Below, one piece after another: positions 7,824 to 15,827 of a stretch of DNA of 35,188 bases. Both the position numbers and the translations under genes were made by a program. Under the pieces are notes generated by a model that searched no databases, had not been told where the DNA came from, and worked only from the letters and a program-made list of their open reading frames with translations. Numbering within the stretch: the stretch's first letter is position 1; every line of letters starts with the position of its first letter. Source of the stretch: DASPSR01 sp035516175 (GTDB taxonomy: Bacteria > Nitrospirota > UBA9217); the NCBI GenBank assembly GCA_035516175.1, contig DATJAO010000004.1, positions 1-35,188 of the forward strand, read 5' to 3'.

Positions 7824-8636
7824 ATGAAGAAGATACCCTTTTACAAAATGCAGGGGAACGGGAACGATTTCATTCTGATCGATAATCACAGGGGTGTCCT
7901 GCAGGGAATGAATCTAACCGGGCTGGCAAAACAGGTTTGCCAGCGGAACCGTTCAGTCGGCGCTGACGGGCTCATCGTGGTCGTTCCTTCGAAGAAGGCC
8001 GACTTCAAGTGGCGGTTCTTCAATTCCGACGGGAGCGAGGCCGAGATGTGCGGAAACGGTTCGCGCTGCGCCGCGCGGTTCGCATACCTTAAGAAAATCG
8101 CAAAGAAGGACATGACCTTCGAAACGCTCGCGGGGATCATTCATGCCGAGGTGAAGAAGGATACGGTCAGGGTTCAGCTCACGAATGCATATGGCTTGCG
8201 CACGAATATATCGGTGCCTCTTGATCGCGGCACGCGCACCGGACACTTTATCAACACCGGCGTCCCCCATCTTGTTTACCTCTCTGACCATCTTGATGCA
8301 GAAGATGTGAATGGTGTGGGCAGAAAAACACGTCAGCATGAGATCTTCAGGCCCGAGGGTACGAACGTGAACTTCGTTCAGATCGTCGGTCCGCACAGGC
8401 TCCGGATCAGAACGTACGAGCGCGGGGTGGAGGGAGAGACCCTTGCGTGCGGAACTGGCGCGGTGGCCGCGGCGCTTATCGCGGCAGCCCTGCGCAAGAC
8501 ATCGTCACCCGCGACCGTGATGACCAAGGGTGGCGACAGACTTGTTGTTTCGTTCAAGCGTGAAGGCGAGCAGTTCACGGACCTGCACCTCGAAGGCAAG
8601 GCAGAGGTCGCGTGCAAGGGGATGCTTTATATCTAA
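7824..8636 (+). CDS. dapF: Diaminopimelate epimerase
   Basis: This 270-residue, cofactor-independent epimerase interconverts LL- and meso-diaminopimelate. The two catalytic cysteines are C76 in MCGNGSRC and C209 in LACGTGA, and the N-terminal KMQGNGNDF signature is present. Length is normal. A TATAAT at 7781-7786 in the 101-nt gap after lysA could be a -10 for an internal promoter, but no convincing -35 is seen. In a DapL-pathway organism the epimerase follows directly after the aminotransferase, because succinylated intermediates are not used. Confidence 0.97.
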   Translation: MKKIPFYKMQGNGNDFILIDNHRGVLQGMNLTGLAKQVCQRNRSVGADGLIVVVPSKKADFKWRFFNSDGSEAEMCGNGSRCAARFAYLKKIAKKDMTFETLAGIIHAEVKKDTVRVQLTNAYGLRTNISVPLDRGTRTGHFINTGVPHLVYLSDHLDAEDVNGVGRKTRQHEIFRPEGTNVNFVQIVGPHRLRIRTYERGVEGETLACGTGAVAAALIAAALRKTSSPATVMTKGGDRLVVSFKREGEQFTDLHLEGKAEVACKGMLYI

Positions 8637-8640
8637 AATG

Positions 8641-8667
8641 CATCACTGCAGAGGATGCTGAGAAAGT
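8641..8667 (+). repeat. Degenerate 'GCAGAGGA-GC-GAGAA' intergenic repeat, copy 1
   Basis: The segment CATCACTGCAGAGGATGCTG plus AGAAAG resembles other intergenic copies at 9657-9684 and 13551-13576, and on the minus strand at 21243-21268. The shared core is CAC-GCA-AGGACGCAGAGAA. It starts four bases after the dapF stop. Confidence 0.4.
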
Positions 8668-8688
8668 CAAGGACGAAAGACTTTTTTT
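8663..8688 (+). terminator. Weak possible terminator after dapF
   Basis: AAAGTC (8663-8668) pairs with GACTTT (8679-8684) around a 10-nt loop and runs into more T residues. The stem is AT-rich, so termination may be partial. Confidence 0.28.
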
Positions 8689-8715
8689 GACGGGATTTAC
8701 AAGATCATATTTAAA
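8687..8715 (+). promoter_or_regulatory. Putative promoter of dapA
   Basis: TTGACG (8687-8692), a 17-nt spacer and TTTAAA (8710-8715, 4/6) place a start near 8722, about 50 nt before the dapA ATG. Confidence 0.5.
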
Positions 8716-8771
8716 AACATCTTATCTGCTGTTATCCCATTAATCCTGTCTAAAATAGCAAGGAGGCTGCT

Positions 8772-9644
8772 ATGTTCAAAGGTTCAATGGTTGCAATAGT
8801 TACCCCGTTTAAGAATGGCAAGGTTGATGAAAAGGCACTCGGTAATCTCATCGAGTTTCACCTTAAAAATGGCACGGACGTGATCGTGCCGTGTGGCACC
8901 ACCGGTGAATCCGCCACGCTCTCCCACGAGGAACACCACCGGGTAGTGGAGTTCACGGTCAGGACGGTGAACAAACGCGTGCCCGTGCTCGCGGGCGCGG
9001 GGTCGAACAGCACTGAGGAGACCATCGACCTGACGAAATACGCTAAGAAGGCGGGGGCCAACGGCGTGCTGCTCATTACCCCGTATTACAACAAACCGAC
9101 GCAGGAAGGACTCTATCAGCACTTCAAGAAGGTGGCGGAATCCGTGGACATCCCTATCGTTCTTTACAATGTGCCGGGACGCACGGGGGTAAACATGCTT
9201 CCGGCGACTGTGGCGCGTCTCCACGCGATCAAGAATATCGTTGGGCTCAAGGAAGCCACCGGCGATATGAAGCAAGTCAGCGAGATTATTCGGCTCTGCG
9301 GCAGGGATTTCGATGTGATCTCTGGTGACGATTTTACCACGCTGCCGCTGCTCTGCCTAGGCGGAGTGGGAGCAATCTCGGTGACGGCCAACGTGGCGCC
9401 GGCCGACGCAGCCGGAATGTTCGATGCCTTTTTCGGGGGGAAGATGGAGGAGGCGCTCAAGTTCCACTACAAGATGGAGCCGCTCCACAGTGCAATGTTC
9501 ATCGAGACGAACCCGATCCCGGTAAAAACGTCGCTCGCACTCATGGGCAAGATTACTGAGGAGTTCCGCCTGCCGCTTTGTCCTATGGCCGAGGTGAGCA
9601 AGGAGAAGCTTAAGAAGTCGCTTAAGGACTACAGGCTTATCTGA
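8772..9644 (+). CDS. dapA: 4-hydroxy-tetrahydrodipicolinate synthase
   Basis: This 290-residue TIM-barrel lyase condenses pyruvate with aspartate semialdehyde, the committed step of diaminopimelate/lysine synthesis. The Schiff-base lysine is K160 in GLKEATGD. The catalytic triad is visible as T44 (CGTTGE), Y106 (PYYNKP) and Y132 (LYNVPGRTG). The start is ATG with a strong AAGGAGG about six bases upstream. The 135-nt upstream gap is too short for a lysine riboswitch, so control, if any, is probably allosteric feedback by lysine. Confidence 0.97.
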   Translation: MFKGSMVAIVTPFKNGKVDEKALGNLIEFHLKNGTDVIVPCGTTGESATLSHEEHHRVVEFTVRTVNKRVPVLAGAGSNSTEETIDLTKYAKKAGANGVLLITPYYNKPTQEGLYQHFKKVAESVDIPIVLYNVPGRTGVNMLPATVARLHAIKNIVGLKEATGDMKQVSEIIRLCGRDFDVISGDDFTTLPLLCLGGVGAISVTANVAPADAAGMFDAFFGGKMEEALKFHYKMEPLHSAMFIETNPIPVKTSLALMGKITEEFRLPLCPMAEVSKEKLKKSLKDYRLI

Positions 9645-9656
9645 CTCGAAACTATT

Positions 9657-9684
9657 CATCACGAGGGACGCAGAGAACATAAGG
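9657..9684 (+). repeat. Degenerate intergenic repeat, copy 2
   Basis: CATCACGAGGGACGCAGAGA followed by ACATAAGG lies between dapA and dapB. It shares the core GGACGCAGAGAA with the copy at 13551-13576. Confidence 0.45.
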
Positions 9685-9780
9685 CAGGGTCAGGGGATTT
9701 AACGCTACGCGCCATGCGCTCTGCCCCCGTTAGAACCAGTTGCACAGTTCTCTCAGCGGGAAACAATAAGGAGTAAAAAC

Positions 9781-10590
9781 ATGATTAAAGCAGTCATAGC
9801 CGGCGCTGCCGGCAGGATGGGTTCGCGGATCATCAACGTGCTCTCGACCTCGGAAGGCATCCGCCTTTCGGGTGCCGTCGAGCGAAAGTCGCATCCCCTC
9901 GTGGGCCAGGATTCCTGCGGCCCGGCAGGGCTCCCTGCAGGCGGGGTTCTGACGGTGATCACTGACGACCTCGCCGTCGCGCTCAAAGCAGGGGACGTGC
10001 TTATCGACTTTACACTCCCCGAAACAAGCCTTGAACATATCAAGACCTGCGCGGACCTGGGCAAGCCGCTTGTGGTCGGGACAACTGGGTTTACCAAGGA
10101 ACAGATGGGAGAAATCAATAAGCAAGTTCAGAAGATTCCTTGCGTGCTCTCCCCGAACATGAGTATCGGGGTGAACCTCTGCTTCAAGATCCTTGCAGAG
10201 ATTGCCAAGACCATCGGCGAGGATTATGATATGGAGATTGTAGAGGCCCACCATCGCATGAAGAAGGACGCACCCTCGGGCACGGCCATGAAGATGGCCC
10301 AGGTCATCGCCCAAGCCGTGAACAGGAACCTGGACGAGGTCAGCGTTTACGCACGCAAGGGCATGATCGGCGAGCGATCGAAGAAAGAGATTGGTATCCA
10401 GACCCTTCGCGCTGGGGACATTGTCGGCGAGCACACGGTGATGTTCGCGGGCAAAGGTGAACGCATCGAGATCACGCACCGGGCGCACAGCAGGGACACC
10501 TTTGCCGCCGGTGCGGTGCGCGCGGCCAAGTGGGTCGTCGGCAAGAAGCCCGGCCTCTACGATATGCTGGATGTATTGGGGCTGAAGTAA
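9781..10590 (+). CDS. dapB: 4-hydroxy-tetrahydrodipicolinate reductase
   Basis: This 269-residue enzyme uses NAD(P)H to reduce the DapA product to tetrahydrodipicolinate. The N-terminal Rossmann motif GAAGRMG is at 8-14. The catalytic block EAHHRMKKDAPSGTA places H157/H158 and K162 at the active site. The start is ATG with AAGGAG about eight bases upstream. dapA lies 136 nt upstream, across a gap that holds one copy of the genome repeat. Confidence 0.97.
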   Translation: MIKAVIAGAAGRMGSRIINVLSTSEGIRLSGAVERKSHPLVGQDSCGPAGLPAGGVLTVITDDLAVALKAGDVLIDFTLPETSLEHIKTCADLGKPLVVGTTGFTKEQMGEINKQVQKIPCVLSPNMSIGVNLCFKILAEIAKTIGEDYDMEIVEAHHRMKKDAPSGTAMKMAQVIAQAVNRNLDEVSVYARKGMIGERSKKEIGIQTLRAGDIVGEHTVMFAGKGERIEITHRAHSRDTFAAGAVRAAKWVVGKKPGLYDMLDVLGLK

Positions 10591-10657
10591 CAAAAATCGA
10601 AAGACACAGGAATGAAGTCAGATGCACGGGCATCAATTACCGTCAAGGAGTTTTATA

Positions 10658-11401
10658 ATGATAAGATATTTGGTCATCATGATTGCGGGACTTTCTTTGC
10701 TCGCACCGCTCAAGTCGGGGGCATTTTCTTCGGAGCATCCGGGCTGCGGCGGAGATTGCAAGGAATGTCACAAGCTTGAGAAAAAAGACGCTGAGAAAAT
10801 CTTAAAAAAAATCCTCCCGACGGGGAACTTGCTGGACGTGAAGCTTTCTCCTGTCGGAGGCCTGTGGCAGCTGGATGTCGAGGCCGAAGGCAAACGCGGG
10901 TCATTGTACCTTGATTTCTCACGGAAGCATTTGATCAACGGCCAAATCATTCCTCTTGAGGCGGCGAAGGTCAATTTCTCAAAGATATCGCTCAAAGAGA
11001 CGCTGGTCATGGGACCGAAGACTGCAAAGAAAAAGATTGTGGTGTTCACGGACCCTGATTGTCCTTTCTGCAAGAAACTGCATGAGGAAATTAAGCAGGT
11101 TCTGGCAAAGCGAAGCGATGTCGCATTCTATGTAATCCCATATCCGCTCCCGATACATAAGGATGCATATAAAAAGGTACAGGCCATTCTGTGTGGGAAA
11201 TCGATCGAGCTTCTCGATGACGCGTTTTCTGGTAAGACACTGCCAGAGCCTGTGTGCCCCAATGAACAGGTGGAAAAGAACATAGCGCTTGCCAGAGAGC
11301 TTGGGTTCAATGGAACGCCAACGCTCGTACGGGACGACGGAACCGTGCTCAGCGGGTATCGCCCCTCCGAACAGCTTTCCGAGTGGATTGACGGAAAATA
11401 G
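10658..11401 (+). CDS. DsbC-like periplasmic thiol-disulfide protein with CxxCH motif
   Basis: This 247-residue protein has a signal peptide (1 to about 23). It then has a cysteine-rich stretch with C30, C34 and C37, in which CKECH (34-38) has the form of a c-type heme site. A DsbC/DsbG-like N-terminal region (about 45-115) and a thioredoxin-fold domain with active site CPFC (135-138) and a TPT cis-proline loop near the C-terminus follow. This order fits a periplasmic disulfide isomerase or reductase. The CxxCH could bind heme or act as an extra redox pair. The start at 10658 has AAGGAG seven bases upstream; an in-frame ATG at 10622 would place extra residues before the signal peptide and is rejected. 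Cytochrome maturation is a plausible client pathway. Confidence 0.78.
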   Translation: MIRYLVIMIAGLSLLAPLKSGAFSSEHPGCGGDCKECHKLEKKDAEKILKKILPTGNLLDVKLSPVGGLWQLDVEAEGKRGSLYLDFSRKHLINGQIIPLEAAKVNFSKISLKETLVMGPKTAKKKIVVFTDPDCPFCKKLHEEIKQVLAKRSDVAFYVIPYPLPIHKDAYKKVQAILCGKSIELLDDAFSGKTLPEPVCPNEQVEKNIALARELGFNGTPTLVRDDGTVLSGYRPSEQLSEWIDGK

Positions 11402-11421
11402 AAGCATTTGTCGGGGCAGGT

Positions 11422-12177
11422 ATGAAACTCATACGATTTTTGGCTCAAGGCAGGCCTTCACTGGGCATTCTGAGTGGCAATGAGGTTGCGGAACTCGATG
11501 GTGATTTTTTCACTCCCTTCAGGACGCTGAAGACAAGCTGCTTATTTTCTCAAATACAGCTGCTGCCGCCGTGCACCCCGTCCAAGATCGTAGCCGTCGG
11601 GCTTAACTACCGTGACCATGCGAAAGAGCTGAATCTTCCGGTGCCGGACACTCCGATCGTATTTCTGAAACCCCCGACAGCGGTGATCGGCCCAGGTGAA
11701 GCGGTCGTGTATCCTGCAACGAGCTCGCAGGTAGACTACGAGGCCGAGCTCGGGGTGGTCATAAAGGATCGGGTCAGGAACATCAGTCCTGCCTCTGCAC
11801 GTGACCATATTCTCGGTTTTACGTGCGCAAACGATGTCACGGCGCGGGATCTGCAGAAAAATGACGGGCAATGGACGCGTGCCAAATCATTCGACACATT
11901 CTGCCCGGTGGGGCCGTGGATCGAGACCGATCTTAACCCGGAGGATCTTCTCATCGAGTCGTATCTGAACGGAGAGCGGCGACAGTCCTCCCGGACATCG
12001 CAATTTGTCTTCACGGTAGATTACCTCGTGAGCTTTATCTCGGGGATCATGACGCTCGAGCGTGGCGACCTTATCATAACCGGCACGCCGGCCGGGATCG
12101 GACCGATGAAGCCGGGCGACGAGATTGAGGTCCGCATCGAGGGAATCGGGAGTTTGAAGAACACGGTTAAAAGATAA
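11422..12177 (+). CDS. Fumarylacetoacetate hydrolase family protein
   Basis: This 251-residue protein belongs to the FAH superfamily, which cleaves or decarboxylates acylpyruvates and related 2-oxoacids with a divalent metal. GLNYRDHAKE (about 61-69), DYEAELGVVI (105-114, with the metal-binding Glu pair), CANDVTARD and the C-terminal GTPAGIGPMKPGD are all present. The ~45-residue N-terminal part is the small extra domain seen in many bacterial members. It lies 20 nt after the DsbC-like gene. The exact substrate (acylpyruvase, oxaloacetate tautomerase or decarboxylase) cannot be told from sequence, and it has no obvious link to lysine synthesis. Confidence 0.85.
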   Translation: MKLIRFLAQGRPSLGILSGNEVAELDGDFFTPFRTLKTSCLFSQIQLLPPCTPSKIVAVGLNYRDHAKELNLPVPDTPIVFLKPPTAVIGPGEAVVYPATSSQVDYEAELGVVIKDRVRNISPASARDHILGFTCANDVTARDLQKNDGQWTRAKSFDTFCPVGPWIETDLNPEDLLIESYLNGERRQSSRTSQFVFTVDYLVSFISGIMTLERGDLIITGTPAGIGPMKPGDEIEVRIEGIGSLKNTVKR

Positions 12178-12182
12178 AGCTT

Positions 12183-12260
12183 TTAGGACGCAGGTACATG
12201 CTGAAAAATCGGATTTCAAATAATCAAAAAAATATGCGTTAATCAGTGTCTAACGTTTAT
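12183..12260 (+). repeat. Degenerate intergenic repeat remnants upstream of dapL
   Basis: AGGACGCAGGTA at the left matches the core of the 9657 and 13551 repeats. ATGCGTTAATCAGTGTCTAA at about 12235-12254 resembles CATTAATCCTGTCTAAAA before dapA and CTGCGTTTATCAGGGTG at about 35053. I infer two short repeat families; the copies are too decayed for firm borders. Confidence 0.35.
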
Positions 12261-12292
12261 CAGTATCTTTAGGACTGGAGGACTGTATAGAA

Positions 12293-13537
12293 GTGCAGAC
12301 AACGGAAGAATCCTATATTCAATCCCTCTTCGCCGTGCGCATCGGCGGAAATATGTTCGGCAAAGAACAGAAGATCTACAAGTTCGAGAAGATCAAGCGT
12401 GCGAAGCGGGCCGCGCTAGCAGCTCATCCCGAAATGGAGCTTATTGACTTCGGGGTAGGTGAGCCTGATGAGATGGCGTTTCCCGGCGTGGTTCAGGCAC
12501 TCCAGAAGGAGGCGGAAAAGCCGGAGAACCGAGGGTACGCGGACAACGGGATTCAGGAGTTCAAGGACGCTGCCGCCCGGTACATGCAGAGAGTGTACGG
12601 CGTGAACGGTATCGACGCCGAAACTGAAGTTCTCCATGGCATCGGCAGCAAACCGGTGCTTGCGATGTTTCCCTCGGTCTTTATCAATCCCGGCGACGTG
12701 ACGCTCTTGACCGTGCCGGGGTATCCCGTCTTGGGGACGCATACCCGCTGGTACGGAGGCACGGTCGTGAACCTTCCGCTCCTCGAAAAGAACGGATTTC
12801 TGCCAGATCTCGATTCAATACCATCAGATGTGAAAAAAAGAGCGAAGCTCCTCTACCTCAATTATCCCAACAATCCGACTGGCGCCGGCGCGTCGAAAGC
12901 ATTTTTCGAAAAAGCGGTGCGCTTCGCTAAGGAAAACGGAATCGTCGTGGTGCACGATGCTGCCTATGCCGCGTTAACCTATGGAGCCAAGCCTCTCTCA
13001 TTCCTGTCAGTGGACGGGGCGAAGGATGTGGGCGTCGAGATCCACTCACTGTCCAAGGCGTACAATATGACGGGCTGGCGCCTCGCCTTTGTCGTGGGGA
13101 ACGAGAGAGTGATCGCAGGCTATGGAAACGTGAAGGACAACTATGACTCCGGGCAGTTCAAGGCCATCCAGAAGGCAGGGGTGTATGCGCTCGATCATCC
13201 CGAGATCACCGACGAGATCACGGCCAAGTATGAACGCAGGCTGCGGGCAATGACGGGTGTGCTTGCCGAGATGGGATTCTCGGCAAAGATGCCCATCGGC
13301 ACCTTCTACCTCTACGTGAAGATACCGAAGGGGGTCAGAAACGGGAGGACGTTTGCGAATGCTGAAGAGTTCTCCGAGTTCCTCATTACTGCAAAACTTA
13401 TTAGCACGGTGCCCTGGGACGACGCGGGCTCTTATCTCCGCTTCTCTGCCACCTTCGAGTCCAAAGGCAGGGCCGATGAGCAGCGTGTGCTCGAGGAGTT
13501 CAAGAAGCGGATGGGCGGGCTCCAGTTCGAGTTTTAG
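12293..13537 (+). CDS. dapL: LL-diaminopimelate aminotransferase
   Basis: This 414-residue fold-type-I PLP aminotransferase converts tetrahydrodipicolinate directly to LL-diaminopimelate, using glutamate as donor and bypassing DapC/D/E. The DapL-type motifs DFGVGEPDEMAFP (52-64), GYADNGIQEF (81-90) and NYPNNPTGAGA (190-200) are present, and the Schiff-base lysine is K255 in HSLSKAYNMTGWR. The chosen start is GTG at 12293, with GGAGG about 11 bases upstream; the ~20-residue lead (ESYIQSLFAVRIGG) looks like that of close relatives. ATG at 12353 is the alternative. With dapA, dapB, dapF and lysA in the same run, it completes the path from aspartate semialdehyde to lysine. Confidence 0.92.
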   Translation: MQTTEESYIQSLFAVRIGGNMFGKEQKIYKFEKIKRAKRAALAAHPEMELIDFGVGEPDEMAFPGVVQALQKEAEKPENRGYADNGIQEFKDAAARYMQRVYGVNGIDAETEVLHGIGSKPVLAMFPSVFINPGDVTLLTVPGYPVLGTHTRWYGGTVVNLPLLEKNGFLPDLDSIPSDVKKRAKLLYLNYPNNPTGAGASKAFFEKAVRFAKENGIVVVHDAAYAALTYGAKPLSFLSVDGAKDVGVEIHSLSKAYNMTGWRLAFVVGNERVIAGYGNVKDNYDSGQFKAIQKAGVYALDHPEITDEITAKYERRLRAMTGVLAEMGFSAKMPIGTFYLYVKIPKGVRNGRTFANAEEFSEFLITAKLISTVPWDDAGSYLRFSATFESKGRADEQRVLEEFKKRMGGLQFEF

Positions 13538-13550
13538 AACCGACGGACCC

Positions 13551-13576
13551 TTCACCGCATAGGACGCAGAGAAACA
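13551..13576 (+). repeat. Degenerate intergenic repeat, copy 3
   Basis: TTCACCGCATAGGACGCAGA followed by GAAACA is the best-preserved copy of the CACCGCA-AGGACGCAGAGAA core in this window. It lies 14 nt after the dapL stop. Confidence 0.5.
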
Positions 13577-13590
13577 AGCAAAACACATAT

Positions 13591-13620
13591 GGCACGAATT
13601 GACAGATCACACGAATAGCT
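13591..13620 (-). repeat. ATTCGTG-type intergenic repeat
   Basis: On the minus strand ATTCGTGTG and ATTCGTGCC occur 15 bp apart (start to start). Near-identical ATTCGTG units recur at 31711-31795. This looks like a second short intergenic repeat family. Confidence 0.4.
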
Positions 13621-13655
13621 CAAGTAGAAACTTGTAAATCTATCGTGCGTAACAT

Positions 13656-13684
13656 TTGAACTGTTTGAAGAATTCGCGTTAAAT
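13656..13684 (+). promoter_or_regulatory. Putative promoter of the folK-dNK-panC group
   Basis: TTGAAC (13656-13661), a 17-nt spacer and TTAAAT (13679-13684) lie about 40 nt before folK. Each hexamer matches consensus at 4 of 6. Confidence 0.38.
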
Positions 13685-13731
13685 TTTTCCCGGAATTCTC
13701 TGCCTCGGCTGCGGTAAGTGTGAACTATTCT

Positions 13732-14232
13732 ATGCCCACCATTGCATACATCGGAATCGGATCGAATGTGGGCGACAGGAAGGCTAACTGCCGTAAGGCC
13801 TTTGAGCTTCTGGCGGACACAGGCCAGGTCATCAGCGTTTCCTCCCTGTACTGTACCGAGCCGGTGGGATATAAGGAACAGGAAGATTTTATCAATGCCG
13901 TGGTCTCTATCGAGACCGATCTATCTGCCAAGGAACTGCTTGATGCCTGTCGTGCCATTGAGGGCAAGCTGGGTCGCAAGCGCACGCTGAGGTGGGGTCC
14001 GCGCACCATTGATCTCGACATCCTGCTGTATGGAGACCAGATGATGAACCAGCCGCACCTTGTAATTCCCCACCCGTTGATGGCAACGAGAAAGTTCGTG
14101 CTTGCACCGCTTGCCGAGATTGCCCCCAAGGTGATGCATCCCGTCTTGCATAAAACGGCTGAGCAGCTTCTCCGCGAATTGAAGGATACCTCCACGGTCA
14201 TGAGATGCAGGTCGGACCACAAAACGCCATGA
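13732..14232 (+). CDS. folK: 6-hydroxymethyl-7,8-dihydropterin pyrophosphokinase (HPPK)
   Basis: This 166-residue enzyme transfers pyrophosphate from ATP to hydroxymethyldihydropterin in folate synthesis. The N-terminal IGIGSNVGDR, the TEPVGYKEQEDFINAV substrate region and the signature RTLRWGPRTIDLDILLY are all intact, and length is normal. I chose ATG at 13732; an in-frame GTG at 13720 adds four residues, and neither has a clear Shine-Dalgarno. Its stop overlaps the next gene's ATG by four bases. Confidence 0.95.
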   Translation: MPTIAYIGIGSNVGDRKANCRKAFELLADTGQVISVSSLYCTEPVGYKEQEDFINAVVSIETDLSAKELLDACRAIEGKLGRKRTLRWGPRTIDLDILLYGDQMMNQPHLVIPHPLMATRKFVLAPLAEIAPKVMHPVLHKTAEQLLRELKDTSTVMRCRSDHKTP

Positions 14233-14894
14233 GTCAGAAATCAGCCTTGAGCCATACCCGATACATCGTAACCGAAGGCCCCATTGGCGTGGGGAAGACG
14301 AGCCTCACCAGCATGCTCGCCGAGGAACTCGGTGCACGCCTGATCCTGGAGCGCGCGGAAGACAATCCCTTTCTCACGGATTTTTACAATGACCCTCCCC
14401 GGTACCGCTTCCAGACACAGACATTCTTTCTCTTAAACCGCTTTGCCCAGCAGGAAGAGATGCTTCAGCCCGACCTTTTCACGAGAATCACGATCAGCGA
14501 CTACCTTTTTGCCAAGGACCGGATATTCGCCTACCTCAACCTGGACGACCATGAACTCGTCCTCTATGAACAGATCTATAAGATGCTCGAACCCAAGGTC
14601 GCGAAGCCTGACCTCGTCATCTTCCTCCAGGCAGATACGGATACTCTCCTCCGCCGGATTAAACAGCGCGGCAGATCCTTTGAGAAGGATGTGGACAGGG
14701 ATTATATAGCGGCGGTGAATGAGGCGTATAATCAGTACTTCTTCCACTATTCCGAAACACCACTTCTCGTCATCAACACCTCGGACATTGATTTCGTCAA
14801 CCGGCGGGAAGACCTCAATGATCTCCTCAAGCAGGTTCTGAATATGAAGCAAGGTATTCAGTACTACGTTCCGAAGTCGCGGGGGAAAAAATAG
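14229..14894 (+). CDS. Deoxynucleoside kinase (dAK/dGK family)
   Basis: This 221-residue protein belongs to the deoxyadenosine/deoxyguanosine kinase family, which phosphorylates salvaged deoxynucleosides. The Walker A is EGPIGVGKTS at about 16-25. AEDNPFLTDFY and RFQTQTFFLLNRF form the nucleoside pocket, KDRIFA gives the DR(S)-like motif, and RGRSFEKDVDRDYI provides the lid arginines. The ATG at 14229 overlaps the folK stop (ATGA). An ATG at 14205 in the same frame is possible but lies inside folK. The folK-dNK-panC order recurs in Desulfobacterota/Nitrospirota genomes. Base specificity cannot be read from sequence. Confidence 0.88.
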   Translation: MSQKSALSHTRYIVTEGPIGVGKTSLTSMLAEELGARLILERAEDNPFLTDFYNDPPRYRFQTQTFFLLNRFAQQEEMLQPDLFTRITISDYLFAKDRIFAYLNLDDHELVLYEQIYKMLEPKVAKPDLVIFLQADTDTLLRRIKQRGRSFEKDVDRDYIAAVNEAYNQYFFHYSETPLLVINTSDIDFVNRREDLNDLLKQVLNMKQGIQYYVPKSRGKK

Positions 14895-14933
14895 GCTAGT
14901 GCGGGACAAAGATTCAGGGGCAGAAAAGAAGTC

Positions 14934-15788
14934 ATGCATAGTAATATGGAGATAATCACTTCCCTATACGACATGCGATCCTTTTCCGAGTTGCTTCGGA
15001 AGCAAGGAAAGGCCATAGGCTTCGTGCCGACCCTGGGGTTCCTACATGAAGGGCACCTCTCGCTCATGCGGGGCGCGCGCCAGGCGTGCGACATTTCGGT
15101 CGTGAGCATCTTCCTGAACCCCACCCAGTTTGGACCGAACGAGGATTTGAGCCGCTATCCCCGCGACATCGAAGGGGACCGCAAGAAGTGCGGGTCCTCA
15201 GGCGTCGATATCCTCTTCATACCTGATGCCAAGGAGATGTACCCCGAAAAGCCGACGGTGTTCGTCTCTGTTGAGGGGATATCCGACATCCTTGAAGGCG
15301 CGATCCGGCCGGGCCATTTCCGCGGCGTTGCAACGGTTGTGGCCAAGCTCTTTCATATAGTGAAACCGAACAAGGCATTCTTCGGCCAGAAAGATTTCCA
15401 GCAGTGTGTCGTTATCAAGCGGATGGTAAAGGGACTGAACCTGGACGTGGAGATCATTGTCCTTCCGACTGTACGCGAAACGGACGGCTTGGCTATGAGT
15501 TCCCGGAACAGTTATCTTGATGCCGATGAGCGGCGCACGGCAACGGTTCTCTCTCGCGCTCTCTTCGCAGCTCGCGACCTCTACACGGCAGGGGCAAAGG
15601 AGCCGGAAAAACTCAAGCAGAAAATGCGTGCTGTGATCCTTGCGGAGCAAGGCGTGGGGATCGACTATGTCGAGGTCGCTGATCCGGAAACGCTGGCGCC
15701 GCTCGGTACTGCGCGTGGCAATATGGTCTTGCTTGTCGCGGTACGCCTCGGGAAGACGAGGTTGATCGACAATCTTCTTATCCCGTGA
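14934..15788 (+). CDS. panC: Pantothenate synthetase
   Basis: This 284-residue enzyme ligates pantoate and beta-alanine with ATP, on the route to coenzyme A. The nucleotidyltransferase HxGH motif is HEGH at 38-41, and the KMSKS-like element is MSSRNSYL. FFGQKDFQQ and GHFRGVATVV are also typical. PTLGFLHEGH replaces the usual PTMGALHEGH, so Leu stands for the common Met near the ATP site. The start at 14934 has AAAAGAAG just upstream; a second in-frame ATG at 14946 is the alternative. It ends 39 nt from the convergent rng stop, with no clear terminator between them. Confidence 0.96.
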   Translation: MHSNMEIITSLYDMRSFSELLRKQGKAIGFVPTLGFLHEGHLSLMRGARQACDISVVSIFLNPTQFGPNEDLSRYPRDIEGDRKKCGSSGVDILFIPDAKEMYPEKPTVFVSVEGISDILEGAIRPGHFRGVATVVAKLFHIVKPNKAFFGQKDFQQCVVIKRMVKGLNLDVEIIVLPTVRETDGLAMSSRNSYLDADERRTATVLSRALFAARDLYTAGAKEPEKLKQKMRAVILAEQGVGIDYVEVADPETLAPLGTARGNMVLLVAVRLGKTRLIDNLLIP

Positions 15789-15827
15789 TTATGATATCAG
15801 GGATATTGCTGTTTGCCCTTTCCGAGG

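Noticed and set aside
8637..8771. Lysine riboswitch before dapA
   Set aside because: The gap is too short for an L-box and lacks its conserved helices. The bases are explained by a repeat, a weak hairpin and a promoter.
9730..10593. 287-codon minus-strand frame over dapB
   Set aside because: It shadows dapB, whose motifs are all intact. Its composition (many His, Arg, Gly) is typical of an antisense reading.
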